DNA of 64,000 nucleotides from Gymnogyps californianus (taxonomy: Eukaryota > Chordata > Aves > Accipitriformes > Cathartidae), in contig NC_059475.1 of the NCBI RefSeq assembly GCF_018139145.2, forward strand, positions 17,550,937 to 17,614,936. The letters are read 5' to 3'. Below are positions 36,201 through 48,847 of the stretch, piece by piece; the stretch's first letter is position 1; each line of letters opens with the position of its first letter. A program made the translations under genes and the position numbers. The notes beneath the pieces were generated by a model that was not told the origin of the DNA, searched no databases, and was given only the letters and a program-made list of their open reading frames with translations.

Positions 36201-38039
36201 ATAGCAAATTTGTGCTAATAAACTGTGCCTTAATTGAGATTAATTGTATTCTCCCTTTGCAAAAAATTCTGAACAATACAACTAAAATCATATTTAGCAA
36301 TTAAACAACTGTTTGTCTTTCTGACAGTGAGGTCACCAGGAATCTTTCAATGAGCTTTGAATCAGTTCTTAACTCCTGATTATATTTCAAGTATAGTAAT
36401 GGATTGAGCAAAATGTTTTCTTACTCTGTCAAAAGACCAGTTCCCGTAAAACTGACCAAGAACTACTTTTCTTTTAGATGTTTAAGTATTTCGTCACATC
36501 CTTTCACGTTATTACACCTAGAGAGCAACCTCTTAGCTGAGGTAGCTCTGCCACAACTTACAAGAACTGTTAGAGCTGGGCAGATCTGTGCAACCAAAGA
36601 TCCAGCCCCAGTGCTCAACCCACAGCATAAAACCACAGTGCTATTCAGCAATAAGCGCCGTGAAACATACTGCAAAGTGTACCATTACACAACTGCTGGC
36701 TTTTTCCTCCAATACTGCAGTCTATTTCTTCCTACTACTGCGGAGAAAATTCTAAATATGTTTACACAAAAGAATTTACTCAGTAGAAAACACTGGCTTT
36801 CCAATGCTATTTTTTTCTCCCAATACCCCATTGAAAACTTTCTATAAATAATTTTTTCCTCCAATTAACATGTGTTATAAGAGCAGCAGAAAGATCATAA
36901 ATTATTGTAGCTGTAGGCTTTTCAGTGTAATTTATTACTGAAAAGTCACGAGCACCGCTTTGGAAATGCCAGCCTGTGAATCTGTAAACCTAGGAAATTA
37001 TGAACTAAGCTGGTCTCTTTTCCCTGAGGTCAATTAGAAATGACACCAGCAGACTTCTTGGTGACCTGGGGAGATTTATAGCTTACCATGTTAGGCCTAT
37101 GGTTCAGCCAGAAGATTAAGATCAGAACAGCACCTGGAAGACTGTCATCAGTTAAGACAGGCTGGACCAATGGCTCCAGGCTAAAATGTGCACAGGAAAA
37201 GAGGTCATGTCACGTAGCTTTTGTTTTTACCCCAGCTCAGGCACATGTGGAAGGTACCCATTTGAGAGTGAGCTGGGCTAACAAAGGTCTAATATATGGG
37301 CATTAGACTGTCCTGTAACAGGAACAAAGGCGGCAAGTTGTCAAGGCACTCTGACTTCTCTCATTACTAAAAGTCGCCTCCAAAGATATTCGCTACTTGA
37401 TGAGGCCTCATGTGATTTGAAAATCTTGTTCTTTATTGCTTTTCCTTTGTTATTTTTACAAGTCCAACCATTAGCTACAGAATGCCTCACGTCATAAACC
37501 CTCACGATTTAGGATAAAAATTTGATCACTTCACTCTGCTGTGAGAATCTTATAAGAAAACAAAAAAGGCTGTGTCTTTTAGCCACTCATAAATATTTTA
37601 TAATTTGGTAAGAACAATAGCCTACAAGGTTAAAGTTCAGGTCTCTAGTAGTCAACGAGATCCTTGCAAGACAATAAAAGGGAAAGCTACCCTTTGTTTT
37701 ATAACAACTTTAGAAACAACTTCACCAAGGCACTGGAAGCTTACAGACTTTCCATTGTATTCAAGTCATTTGTGCAAGTTGCTCTTATTACAGCTTTGAT
37801 AAATGATGTTTGCAGCAGAAAAGCTGTTTAGTGTTTCTGAGCATCGTGAGTATTTAGATCCATGTCAGGTACTCAACAGGGACATACAGAATAGTGCACA
37901 GCTTAGAAAGCAAATGTCATTTTCTCAAGTGACCACTCTTCAGGCTTAAAGAAATATTTGCTTAATTTCTTCTACTGTACATAGGCCCAGATAGGAGGAC
38001 AATTAGAGAAGAGGGGAGCAGATCATAATGTTTGGGTTC
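33252..38039. other. AT-rich non-coding sequence
   Basis: Contains a doubled 9-bp TTCCAGGAA at 36031-36048. The longest non-repeat open frame in the window also lies here (plus strand, first ATG at 36413, stop after 36847); it has no recognisable domain and its length is about what chance predicts for 64 kb. No gene is supported. Confidence 0.55.
36031..36048. promoter_or_regulatory. Tandem TTCCAGGAA pair (STAT-like sites)
   Basis: TTCCAGGAA occurs twice back to back. Each unit fits the STAT consensus TTCN3GAA, and the junction forms GGAATTCC. Regulatory function is inference only; a 9-bp slippage duplication explains the structure equally well. Confidence 0.3.
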
Positions 38040-38145
38040 TCAGTGTCTCACTGTCTTTAAAATGGGGATAAAAGGAGACATCTGACTCACAGTGCTGCGA
38101 GGCTTAATTAATGCTCAGAACGCTATTTATAAGCTGGATAACTGA
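38040..38145 (-). repeat. MIR SINE fragment, reverse orientation
   Basis: CAGTGTCTCACTGTCTTTAA and AAAATGGGGATAAAA, then GTGCTGCGAGGCTTAATTAA and GCTCAGAACGCTATT, follow the reverse complement of the MIR consensus (CTCAGTTTCCCCATCTGTAA, AAAATGGGGATAATA, TTGTTGTGAGGATTAA). This is an ancient, inactive copy. Confidence 0.7.
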
Positions 38146-39749
38146 AAACCCAGGACAAGTAATTACTAAATTTTGTTACTTTTGAGAAGTCAGTACAACA
38201 GGTAAATTCTTTGTCACCAGTTTTTTCTATCTTTCACAATATAAAATTAAGCCCTCTAAAAAAAAAATCTAAAAATGTCCTAACTGAGGATTTACTGACT
38301 TAAGCCACGGTGTTCCTCATTTTGTTATTCTCTCTTGGTTTATAAAGTCATAGGCAATAACTCTAGACATGAATCTGAACACTAAGCTGTATTACTTATC
38401 TACCAGATTAAAACACAACTTGCAACATGCCACGTGTTCAGAAAAGATGAAACCCAAACTTCTGTTTCCAGCTTCAGATTTGTGGATGTCACTTCATAGC
38501 CTACCATTTTTGTACATATAATTTCTCGTTTCTGCATCAAAAGTTGAGGCTCTCACGATGCCTGGACAGTTAGATTTATTCTTGTAGTTAAATATGGACA
38601 AACAAAAATGCCTTGATTTGACCTGGTTTGTATTCTGAGCTCCTCCTAGAATCCTTTGACCCAGCTGAGCACTACTGTAGTCTTAGATGGAATGGGAAAT
38701 TATGATCCTTAACAACACTTTAAATTAAAATATATTTAAAAAAAAAATTACTGAAGCTTAACAAGTTTTTTATACAGTTTTTTTTTTAAGTTGTTTTTTC
38801 TAGGTTTGTTTGATGTCCTTAGAATCAAAGAATAGTTTGCTCAACTAAAAGAACTGAAAAGCTTTCCTACCCTTCCCTCACCCTCCTCTCTAGGAAGAGC
38901 TAGTGCATGCCACAATACACTTGACATCAATCTACTAAGCACTAGAGTTTTGAAATGGGTATCTAACAAGTCTCTCTACAGTTCTATAAATGCAAATAAA
39001 TGTACTATCTATAGAAATTATACTAAATACCCACCTGCTTGATGGAACTGACCGAGAGGAAAAAAAATATTACAATGCAATTATAGGCATAGCCTTGGCA
39101 AAGTCAAGAAAGACGTACATGTAACAGCATCAGCTGGCTGTAGCGTTCATATGCAGTGGCTTTCCCGGCTGTTTGATTAGACAAACATCTGATAATAATC
39201 CCAGAATACCAGATACAAGCACAGCGTAGTGCTTTTCTTTCTGTTCATTTGCATCAATTGTGAACATCAGAAGTCTCTACTTCCTATCTTTACAATGATC
39301 TGTTCAATATGGACTTAAACTACACTTGGAATATTACTTTTTCCTCAAAATTCGATGTTCCTCACAGTGTATTGAATCCCTCCACAGTAACCACAGTCAG
39401 TATAATATTTAAATGTTCTTAAACATTTCAAGCTGTCACATCTATGTCCTCCATGAGACTGGAGAAGGAATAAAGTCAAACAGCTCTTCTCCTGAGGCAA
39501 CTTTTCCCAAGTGATGTAGTCCAGAGACTAGCTTGTTGGCATTTGTTATTATAATCAACTTTCCATAGCTTTTACCAAGGCATAATCCTTAGTATATGTT
39601 TAACCAATGCAGATAGATTTTCAAGTCATACAACATAAAACAAGTGCACAGGGTGTTATGCATCATCAAGAACACAGTGGATAATGTTCAGTTATCCACT
39701 TCTTTTCTACTCCAATTCCATCCCCTTGGATGCTCTCAACTCTTATTTG
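38146..39749. other. AT-rich non-coding sequence
   Basis: Unique. About 39100-39260 has mixed composition with an octamer-like ATTTGCAT near 39247 and looks less degenerate than its surroundings, but nothing firm can be said. Confidence 0.5.
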
Positions 39750-39866
39750 AATGACCCCAGTGTTTTAGTCTTAATAACCTTCACAGCAGTCCATTCCAAA
39801 CATTTATTACTCCTGGGTTAAAAAGTATTGCTCAGCTACATCTGTTCTTAATTTGCTTTTGTAAAA
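39750..39866 (-). repeat. Possible ancient CR1/L3-type LINE fragment
   Basis: GCAGTCCATTCCAAACATTTATTACTCC, then GTTAAAAAGTATTGC, resembles the reverse complement of old CR1/L3 3' regions (GTNCATTCCA...GTAAAAAAGTATTTCCTT pattern). Divergence is high, and the call is from memory. Confidence 0.35.
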
Positions 39867-42800
39867 GTGTTGTTTTTTTTTTTTTAAATGCACTATTTTC
39901 AATGGAAGAAATATACCTAAAAGCTCTACTTAGGGAAAAAATTACACAGGCCAATGCATGTAAAAGGGTGTGGCAAGCATGCCTTTTGTCAGAAAGTCTA
40001 ATTAATGGGCACTGGCTGATATTAAGAGCTTGTGGGCTTTCTTGCCAGAGAAATGTCTGTCATTTCTGTGTATGTCCTTCACTCAGAATTTGAAATATAT
40101 ACACACAAAGGAAAAGGTTCATGCTGGGAATCCTACTGTTGCTCTTATTTAAGTATGTGATGAACAAGGTATCTTGGACACATTCAGCTCTTTTTACTTG
40201 CATACATACCACAGACAGCATGTGGCAGACAGGTCCGGTACTGCAAAGATACCAGGGTAGGGAGGGATCCTGCAGCTTCAACTGCTGTGGTCTTTGGGCA
40301 GCTATGCAGACCATAAGCAATGCTGGGGAATCTGATGAAAATTAAATTCTCGGAAGCTGTATTAATAAACCTATCCTGCGCTGTGATAGCCCAGATTGTG
40401 ATTTATATATGGCCAGGTTTGCTCCTACTTGCTCACCCTGTTTTAATGCACAAGCTGCACTCATCGCTATACTGGGGACTGGACAAGTCTCTGATCAGCT
40501 CAAGAGGGCTGTGAAGGTGGGACAATAACCCACCTCGGTGCTCCTTTGCTCATGGGCCATCTGCAATTAGTTGGTTTTTTTCAGCATTGGCAGGGCTGTC
40601 TCAAAGATAACCCGTGGCCATTGTCACACATTGACAGATGCTACAAGTTAACTGATTTGTTCCTAGCACGGGCTGCCCTGGATAAGCTGTAATACAGGGT
40701 GGGGGGAAAAAACCAAACCAAATCAAATACAAAGTTCCTGCTAAGCTACCAAGCAAACCCAAGAAGAGTCACACAGACACATTTTCTATTCCATTTCACA
40801 TATCTTGATTAGTAACGGCTTCTGCTTTCCTCTGAGTCACTCTTTGAAAGAGCACTTTTTAATGCTTCAAGGAGCAAAAAGGACTCTGCCCACTGAGACG
40901 GAACTTTATGAAGGCTCACATCAATCGACAGCAGCAGCAGCAGCAAAGCAAACCGTGCTCCATCTTGCTTCAGTGCCCTTCTGGCACTGCTCTGATTGCA
41001 GCGCAGACAGTAAACAGTAGTGTGTTTGTGTGCAAATAGCATTCTCCTGAATGATGTCTGCACCTGTGTAAATTGACATCACTATCTTTTTTAAAAATTC
41101 AGTTTATTTAAGGAGTTCACAAGAGACACCTGTTCCATGCACAGGCACAAATGACATTCAGTGAGCTGAAAAAAAGTATATCAGGGGTGGAGGGGAGGGC
41201 AAAAGTGACTTGCAGGGCTCTATATGCAGCCATGTTTATATCGCCTGGTCCTACAACAAACAGCTGCTGTTGCTTTAATTTCTGGTCTTCCTGGTCTAAG
41301 CTGGTATTTGCAAAATAAAATACAACCTCACTGAGTTTTAAATACTGGCATGTTAAAGTGAATACCTAGATAAATACTGGGAAGGAATGGAAGAGAAGGG
41401 CTGGGGCAGACAGAAAACAGCCTGGCCCCAGCCATCATCTCGAGATCAGCACCCCCTCGCCATTTCCCAAACACTATAAAGTAAAGACGGCAAAAGCCTC
41501 AGCCTGAGGGCTTATACAAGAGCTGCTATGGCAGATTTTCCTGCTTCACTCTCCATGGCCATGCTCTGTTCTTTTCTATGTCCTTTTACAGCTGGCACAC
41601 TACCTGGTTTTGGGGTGTTCTGGTTTTTTGTTTTGGTTTGTTTTAGGGCTTTTTTTGTTGGTTTTTTTGAGAAAGGGCACAGTAGGCTCTGAAGGTTTGG
41701 TCTCTACAGTAGTCACACTGTTCTGTGAGAACACCGCTCCCATTTGGGACACCTGCCTCAGATATAATAAAGCAGGAAAAGACTATTTCTACTCTGTAGG
41801 GAATGGAGAAACAGAAGCTTCTCACATCCCATTTGACTGAAAGCTTTTCAAAGAAAGCGACATTGATATTTGCAATTGCTAGCCACCTGGTTGGTTTTCT
41901 TTTACTGAAGTAATAATTTTAAAAGTGTTAGAAATGTCTTTTTCAAACTCACTGTTAAGATCTCAGTTTTTCAAATGCAGTAGACTGAAAATGACTGAAA
42001 TAAGGAGGATAATTATCTCTGGCATATTGGGTGCAAAGAAGAGAAATTTTCCACATTCATTAACAACTGGCAGACCCTATTGGCTGGATATTCTCTGTAC
42101 ACTATTCCCCACCCTGCCCAGAGGGAGCATTAGGCATCAGGCCTGTGCCCCCAATATGCAATACTTTTTAACAGAGGATCAACGAGACAAGATGATTTAC
42201 AGAAACGGAATCCATCAGTAGTCAAAACTGGGGGAGAAAACTAGCTGGAAAGCCAAGGATTTAATGTAAAGAAAGGTATTTTGAGGAAAGTCAGGTGGCA
42301 AGGACAAAGACTTCCAGATGACTGTGGTGGGCAGTGAGGAATTAATTCTCACTTCCTCTTATCTCTGTGGGATAAGAGACAGGGACCACTGCTGCAGGAA
42401 TACTTTGAACACGCAGTGGAGAAACTAAGAGTCAGACAGATACTCAGAAGCACTATGGCAGGAAAATTAGGTAAAAGTGAATCATAGCAAGGTGGAACAA
42501 GACAACAGGATGCGTTTAAAAGGAGGAAATCTATGATTTTGAAGTGCATTATGATTTTGAAAATTAATAGCACCAACAAAGTAGCAGAGGTTGAGTTACC
42601 ATGTACAGCCTTTGTAATACACCGGTCAGAACAGTCAAATTTGGAGGAAAAAATGGATTCATGCCTTTAGACAAAAGCAGCCTTCCTGCCAAAAGAACAG
42701 TCTTGTTCACTTCAGTGTTATAAGGATGGAAATCAGGTTTGCACCATATCAGGACTATGTATCTCCAAACCACCAAAACCTTTTGCCTCCTTCCTCTATC

Positions 42801-43404
42801 AACAAATAGCACATCTCATGTCAACACTTTAGACTTTTCAAAAATTAAGGTAGAGCATGTCATCACCTGAAGTAGGGCAACAAAAGATAACCAGAAGCTT
42901 ATTTTAAAGGCTATCAAATGTGCCCATTTTTTCAGAAAAGCACACAAGACCTCACACCTCATTCACTCTCTATGTCCCTCCTTTGCTGATAAAAAGCATT
43001 TTCCAGAGCAAAACATCACTAATGTTTAAACACTGAACTTTACTTCAATGGAATTTGAATGTTTTCATTTTACAAGTAATTTTGGCCATAGTACTGGATT
43101 AACAACTCACATCCTCTTGGTGTTTCAGTGCCATTCCAGTGTTACACCCTAGTCCTTTCAAGAGACTGTGCCCTTCCTTTAAACCCCAGTGCTGTTCCCA
43201 GTCCCAATAAGCCAGTCCTCTGTCTCCATGACAGTAATGATGGGAGGCAGGCACACAGCTGCTTCTTAATCACTAGGAAGACCACATCACAAAAACAGCG
43301 ATACAGAAATAGAGGTTTAATAGTGAAGATCCTCAACTAACTTTACAGTATATAGAGGTGCTAAAAGAAAATGCTTGAGAAATTAAGTCTGAAGTACACT
43401 TTTC
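39867..43404. other. Non-coding sequence
   Basis: Contains T13 at about 39873-39885 and a (CAG)5 at 40929-40943. Open frames of up to 98 codons are unrecognised. About 41220-41400 has mixed composition without repeats and could be a conserved element, but no motif decides this. Confidence 0.5.
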
Positions 43405-43641
43405 CACAGAATCACAGAATAGCTGAGGTTGGAAGGGACCTTTGGAGATTTTCTAGTCCAACCCTGCTGCTCAAAACAAGGTCAACTGGAGCTGGTTGCT
43501 CAGGGTTGGGCATAGTCAGGTTTTGAATATCTCCAAGAAGGGAGACTCCACAGCCAGCCTGGGCAACCTCTGCCAGTGTTTGAGCATCTTCACAAGCAAA
43601 AATGCTTTTTCTTATGTTTTAACGGAATTTTCTGTCTTTCT
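43405..43641 (-). mobile_element. CR1 LINE 3' end, short and diverged
   Basis: The plus strand reads CACAGAATCACAGAATAGCTGAGGTTGGAAGGGACC, then TAGTCCAACCC and, further on, CCAGCCTGGGCAACCTCTGCCAGTG. This is the reverse complement of the CR1 3' UTR and the end of ORF2. The element is about 237 bp, 5'-truncated and more diverged than the copy at 23285-24241, so probably from an older subfamily. No coding capacity remains. Confidence 0.92.
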
Positions 43642-46600
43642 TGACAATTATTTATGGCCATAAAAATACAACAGAATACAGCAGAGTGAAGCAATTTTTC
43701 CTTGTGAAAAATAACCCCTTGTAATTTGTCTATAGGTCTGTGCCCTGACATCACTTAACTGCAGTACCACCATGCTACATAAGTGAGAGCCCAGGACCAA
43801 CAATCCATTCACAACTTGTACACTAGCAACAAGTTTATAGCATGGAAAAAGACCAAGCAGATTAACTGCTTTTTAACTTTGGCCTACATTCACAATGACA
43901 CAGCACTCTCTGCACGGATTCAGCACGCTATATTCAGCATGCTGTAGATGCTCATGGAAATTGAAGACAAAGTTCCTTTCCTTTGTCTTGTGCCAAAGTC
44001 AAGGCTTTGACATTTTTGTAGTGATTTGATTTTATTTAGAATTTTATTTATTTATTTTTTTAAACATGCAGAATTGCCAAAGTCAAGTCCAGTTCTACTG
44101 AAAGAGCCCATCTCCCTCTTGAGGATATTTTAATTCTTTGAGACAACAGTCTGGAGAACACCACAATTCTTAGAGCTCTTGTCTTCGCGTTTCACATACA
44201 AACCCTTTTGTGCCCTGTCAATTTTAACACAGTTTATTGGGAAGTTCAATCTAACCCAGATGTTTGCTGACAGAAATTTTACAGGTGACGACAAGATTCC
44301 ATTAGCTCGACGTGCATGACGTTAGTTAATGTGAGTTTCTGAGAAATCTTATTCTATGCTCCTGGCCCTGTATCCTCATCTACTGCTGTGTGAAGCCTTT
44401 TTACTGAAGCAAAAGACAAAAACAATGTTTGCATGAGTTAGAGATTTACTTACCCATATATTTCTTCTTAAAGTGTGAAACAGACATGTTATGTGATGGT
44501 TTGTGAAATAAATTGCTAGTCTGACAGTCAGATTAAAAATAAGAGTAATTACATGCTTATAGATGCAGAATTAGACAGCCAGATAGGATTTACAAAACCA
44601 CTTAAGCAAGCCAAGTTCCTAAGTTTTCCCTGGTATTTCCCAAATGCAATCAGCTTTAGAGTGACTGCTTGATGGCTTGATCTTCCATTTTCTTTTCTGA
44701 CTGTGACACTCAGGCTAAAGAAGGTAGCACTTGTCAGTATGGGAATATCCATTACCTGGGGCTGGACCAGCCTCCCAATACCTGCTCTGCTCAAAGGTTT
44801 GGGCTGTGAGGGGCACGCAGCACTTCGGAAAACAAAAGCTTCATTTCTTATCTTAACTATCTCAACTCAGCTTGATAAATTGAAAATGTATATCGTTAAA
44901 CTTTCTGAACTATTATGGGCTATGTTTGTCCAATGTGAGGAACATATGCCTAATTCCAAAACCAATACAGTTACTTCTCTTCCAGAGCACATCTTCTCTC
45001 TCACTGTATGTTCCTATTCCTCCTCCTTCCTCACCCCCTGAAATTTCCTTATCACTGCAATGAGATACGGCAACTTACGTACTACGATCAAGTAATGACA
45101 CTTTGATTGCTCATGGCACAAAGCCAGACAGCTCCTAAGGCAAGTCATTATTAGGCTGCAATACACACCAAGTCAAGTTTCACCGCTGAAACGGATGATG
45201 GAAAGGAACACAGTAAAATGAAAGCAGAGGCACTAATTTAAAACTGTCATTTAAAGCAGCTAGGAATCCTGCAGTGCAGAAGAGAACATGCTTCTCACTG
45301 TATCTTGGAACCCTTAAACATACGGATGGCGGAGCAGAAGAGATATTGAGAAACTACCCTTACCGTTTTAAAAATATAAGGTATATATCAACTACACATG
45401 CACCTTGGTCACATGGAAGTGGAGTACAAGAAATGCATCTTCTTGAAGAGTATTGATTCACAGAGTATTGATTCCAAAAAAAAAAAAATCCCAGCAAAAA
45501 AAGCAGGAAATTCAGATTCTGATGAAAGTAAATATGGTATTTAAAACAATCACTAGAGCACATCTGATTAATCGTTAACTGTCACTGAGAATTTCCTTGA
45601 TTTAACAATATTTCATTGTAATTTATTTTAAATTTCATTATATTATCTCAAGGGTGCAACAATGTAAATGTTATTTCTTGACCGTTATTCTTTCACATAA
45701 AGACAGAAGTTCTTCAATATACACTATCTCAGAGAAACGGATTATCTCACAACTCTCTCTTCCACAATCCCACAAATTACATGGCAGTTATGAAAAAAAT
45801 GCTTCAAATGCATAGAAAATGTCAAACAAATAATTTGCTCTCACACCATGCTCTTTAACGTCCAGTCACCGCAAATTCAGTAAGTCAAAGTTGAGGGAAA
45901 ACTCTCAGAAGAAGAAATCCTAATTTTTATCCTTTACCTAAGTGTGACAACACTTGCAGGGTCTTTTTTAAGCCTCAGTTTTGATAGTGATGTGACAGAG
46001 GAAGCCTGGCAACTCGCACTCATTTTCTGATGTTCCTCCAAGCTATCTGTAGTGAAAATTTTTTTATGAAACAAACACTAAAATATTCCTAGTGACCTCT
46101 GGTTTCAGAATTAGGTGTTTAGGGGAAGAAAAAAAAAAAAAGAATCAAATGTTGTGAAAATTTTCAATAAAATCATAAGAACTGGAAGGTCTGAGCAGAA
46201 GCTGAGATTTAATTTTCTGTCCCAGACAGACTATAGAAATTAAAGGCTCTGAAACCTGTGTGTATGCTAACAGAGCTGATCAATGATAACAGAAGCCTCC
46301 AATATTGTTTGTTGTGAGACTGCTGTTTCCTAAATTTAAACTTTCTAAGTGCAGTGTAAAGACACCTTAACAGTACAAACACAGAGTAGCAGAAAAAAGA
46401 AAAGCAAGCAACATATGATGCATGAATATGGAACAATACACAGAATGCATCTCCAGCCTTTCGTGATCTTTAACTTTCGGTAGGAATTCCTCCCCCTTCT
46501 TCTAATTCCATTATTCCAAGGAAAGGCAAGGAGGTAAAGAAGAGAAACAGAAATTTGAGGAACATTAAGAAGTGATTTCACAGTCATATTTTACCTTAAG

Positions 46601-47443
46601 CCAAATAAGACATTAGTTTTCAATGATGAGTGAATTTGAGCCATTTAAATGGAAAAACCTGCCTTACTTTCTTCTTGAAAGGCTGAGCAAAGTTTTCAGC
46701 AGATGACATTTCAAAGTTTCTAAACACGTGCAGATCACTGTTTGGATCTAACTGTTGAGAATAGAGACATATAACATGTGAGAATTTACTTGGTAAGGGA
46801 GACTTCATGTATCAATTAACAATTTTGCACCTCTTAAGCGGTAAACATAGCGGTCATTTCACAATTCATAACTCACTATGGCTGCCCCATTTAAATTAAA
46901 TATATCCCCAAATCCTGCCTCAGGAAATAAGTTGCGAGTTCAGTTAGTTTCTGAACAGCTTAAGTATATCATTAGTATGAAAATGATCCCTTTTTATGAG
47001 GTGCTGTTATTTCATAGGATATACTTAATGTTTAGGAATGTGTACATCATATACTGAAATTATGTACAACACATAATGAAACACATATAAAATTGCAGTA
47101 GCACTAGGAGCACCACTGCAGTTAAGACTCTGACAGACTCTCCTTTATAAACTTATATTTTAATAATACAGAATTCCAAGATGAAATCTGAAAAAACCCC
47201 CACCAAACCAAACCCAAAACATTTGGAGGATACGGGCTACAATTGGTATTTTCTTCATACAGAAGCAAAGAAATGTAAACAAAATTTCTGTCCTTATTCT
47301 GTGGTATATGTTCTTGTTGGAGGGCCAAAAAAAGTGCTTTGCAGATTACAAGGTTTCCAGTTCCTGGATTTGAAAAAAAAAAAATATATTTTTATTTAGT
47401 ATATTTCCTCCCCTCCTCTCTCCTCTCTTTTTTTTTTCCCCAG
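43642..47443. other. AT-rich non-coding sequence
   Basis: Contains a TTTA-rich run at about 44038-44060, a 15-bp tandem duplication at 45447-45476, A13 at 45476-45488 and A13 at 46129-46141. A plus-strand frame of 112 codons at 44703-45041 is unrecognised. No gene is supported. Confidence 0.6.
45447..45476. repeat. 15-bp tandem duplication
   Basis: AGAGTATTGATTCAC is followed directly by AGAGTATTGATTCCA, with mismatches only in the last two bases. An A13 tract follows. Confidence 0.8.
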
Positions 47444-47521
47444 TGAAACTCAGCAAATTTACTGTCTGCCATAAATAAAAGCCTGCTTGTCGCTGTGCTT
47501 CCTTGAAAGAAGACCTTGTAG
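47444..47521 (+). other. Candidate non-coding exon G (78 nt)
   Basis: A pyrimidine tract of about 38 bases ends in TTTTTTCCCCAG at 47443, and the segment ends with TAG|GTAAGTG at 47521/47522, a near-perfect donor. All three frames have stops (TGA at once, or TAA at the central AAATAAAA word), so it can only be a UTR, lncRNA or poison exon. These are the best-matched splice sites found in the window. No expression evidence is available here. Confidence 0.3.
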
Positions 47522-48828
47522 GTAAGTGTGACTGTAATTCCCTATAATTCCAAAAGCAAATGTTTCTGCTTTTCACTAGATCAGTAGAGATAAGCAATTT
47601 AATCAACAGAAAGAATGTCTACGAATATACCTAAATCATAACATTGGTGGTGTGTGTGCATGAGTGTAAAAAAAATTACAGCACACATACATTTTAAAAT
47701 TGAATAGTTTGAATAACTATTTGATTAATTATACTCATTTCTAAATGCGTATTTTTATGACCAAAAGCAAGATGCTAAGTACATAATCTAAGGTGAAGGG
47801 CAAAGAATGTTTAGAATCTGTCTGCATGCCTATAGGTATAGATATTTCTCATTTCATGGGATCATTGAACACACACCTCTGTTACTTTCAAAGATATGGC
47901 TCAAACCACCTTAACCAAATCATATAGAAGTTGCATCCTCTAGTGCCCAGACAAAAGTTAATTCAGAAAACAACCAACTACCTTGGAATAATGATAGACA
48001 ATCTCCTGGGAAAATGTTAGTGAAGAAAAACTGTAAAGCAGATTTTTGTCCAATGACTTTAATAAATGCATTTGCTCCAGAAACATGTAACCTGAAAAAA
48101 CTCTTGCAGATCTGATGTCAAAACCAAGACTATTTATGCCCTAGTACATTGTTCATGCCTACGTAAAGATTGCCCCCATGGTGTTTCCAAGGTCAGTAAT
48201 TTGCATGGAATTTGCATTAGAACTCAACAATGTCTGTGGAAAAAAGAGACTACTTTCTCCCTATTTTATGATGAAGTTCAATACTCAAAATATTTTTTCC
48301 AAGTTAAATTTTCAAGTATAGATCACCTCTAGGAGCCAAAGAGATTTTATACTGTCCTGTTCCAGATAATGCTTCTGTTAATTTTGTAGAAAACTGTTTA
48401 TGTACCACTGAAGCGGACATCTGTCTAACAAACTCCAAGGCTTCACATCGTCCTTCGGTAAGAAGTTAGGCAGCAGAATCGCGTTCCACCTATTCATATC
48501 TTTTTCAAGAACCAGATTTTCTGTCCTTTACTCAGAAATCAGCCATCAAAGACAAAGGCCCTCAATTAAGAAACCTTTTAAAGACCAACTGTGTGTACAA
48601 AAGCAAGTGCATGCGCCTAAACCTTTTGTTGAATCAGCTGAGTGGAGAGAAGCAGGCTACACTGCATTTACACAGGGAGAACTTTCTTAAAAGCAAGCCC
48701 TATATTGTTAATTTTCTCCAGAAGTTTACTAAAATATATCTACTCATATAAGCTATGAAGTGAAATACTTAACATATTTTCTAGTTAAAAATAGGACACA
48801 GTAGTGATCTACAAGTCTCTTAAAATTC
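47522..48828. other. AT-rich non-coding sequence
   Basis: Unique sequence. No gene or repeat family is recognised. Confidence 0.6.
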
Positions 48829-48841
48829 GGGGGGGGGGGGG
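48829..48841 (+). repeat. G13 tract with adjoining G5
   Basis: Thirteen G, one C, then five more G (48843-48847). It has G-quadruplex potential on the plus strand and is a likely site of length error. Confidence 0.85.
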
Positions 48842-48847
48842 CGGGGG

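Noticed and set aside
36404..36847. Longest non-CR1 open frame (about 145 codons from ATG 36413)
   Set aside because: No recognisable domain or splice context. About one frame of this length is expected by chance in 64 kb of this composition.
38823..38850. CR1-like AGAATCAAAGAATAG word
   Set aside because: It resembles the CR1 tail octamers, but the GGTTGGAAGGGACC box that should follow is missing; probably chance.
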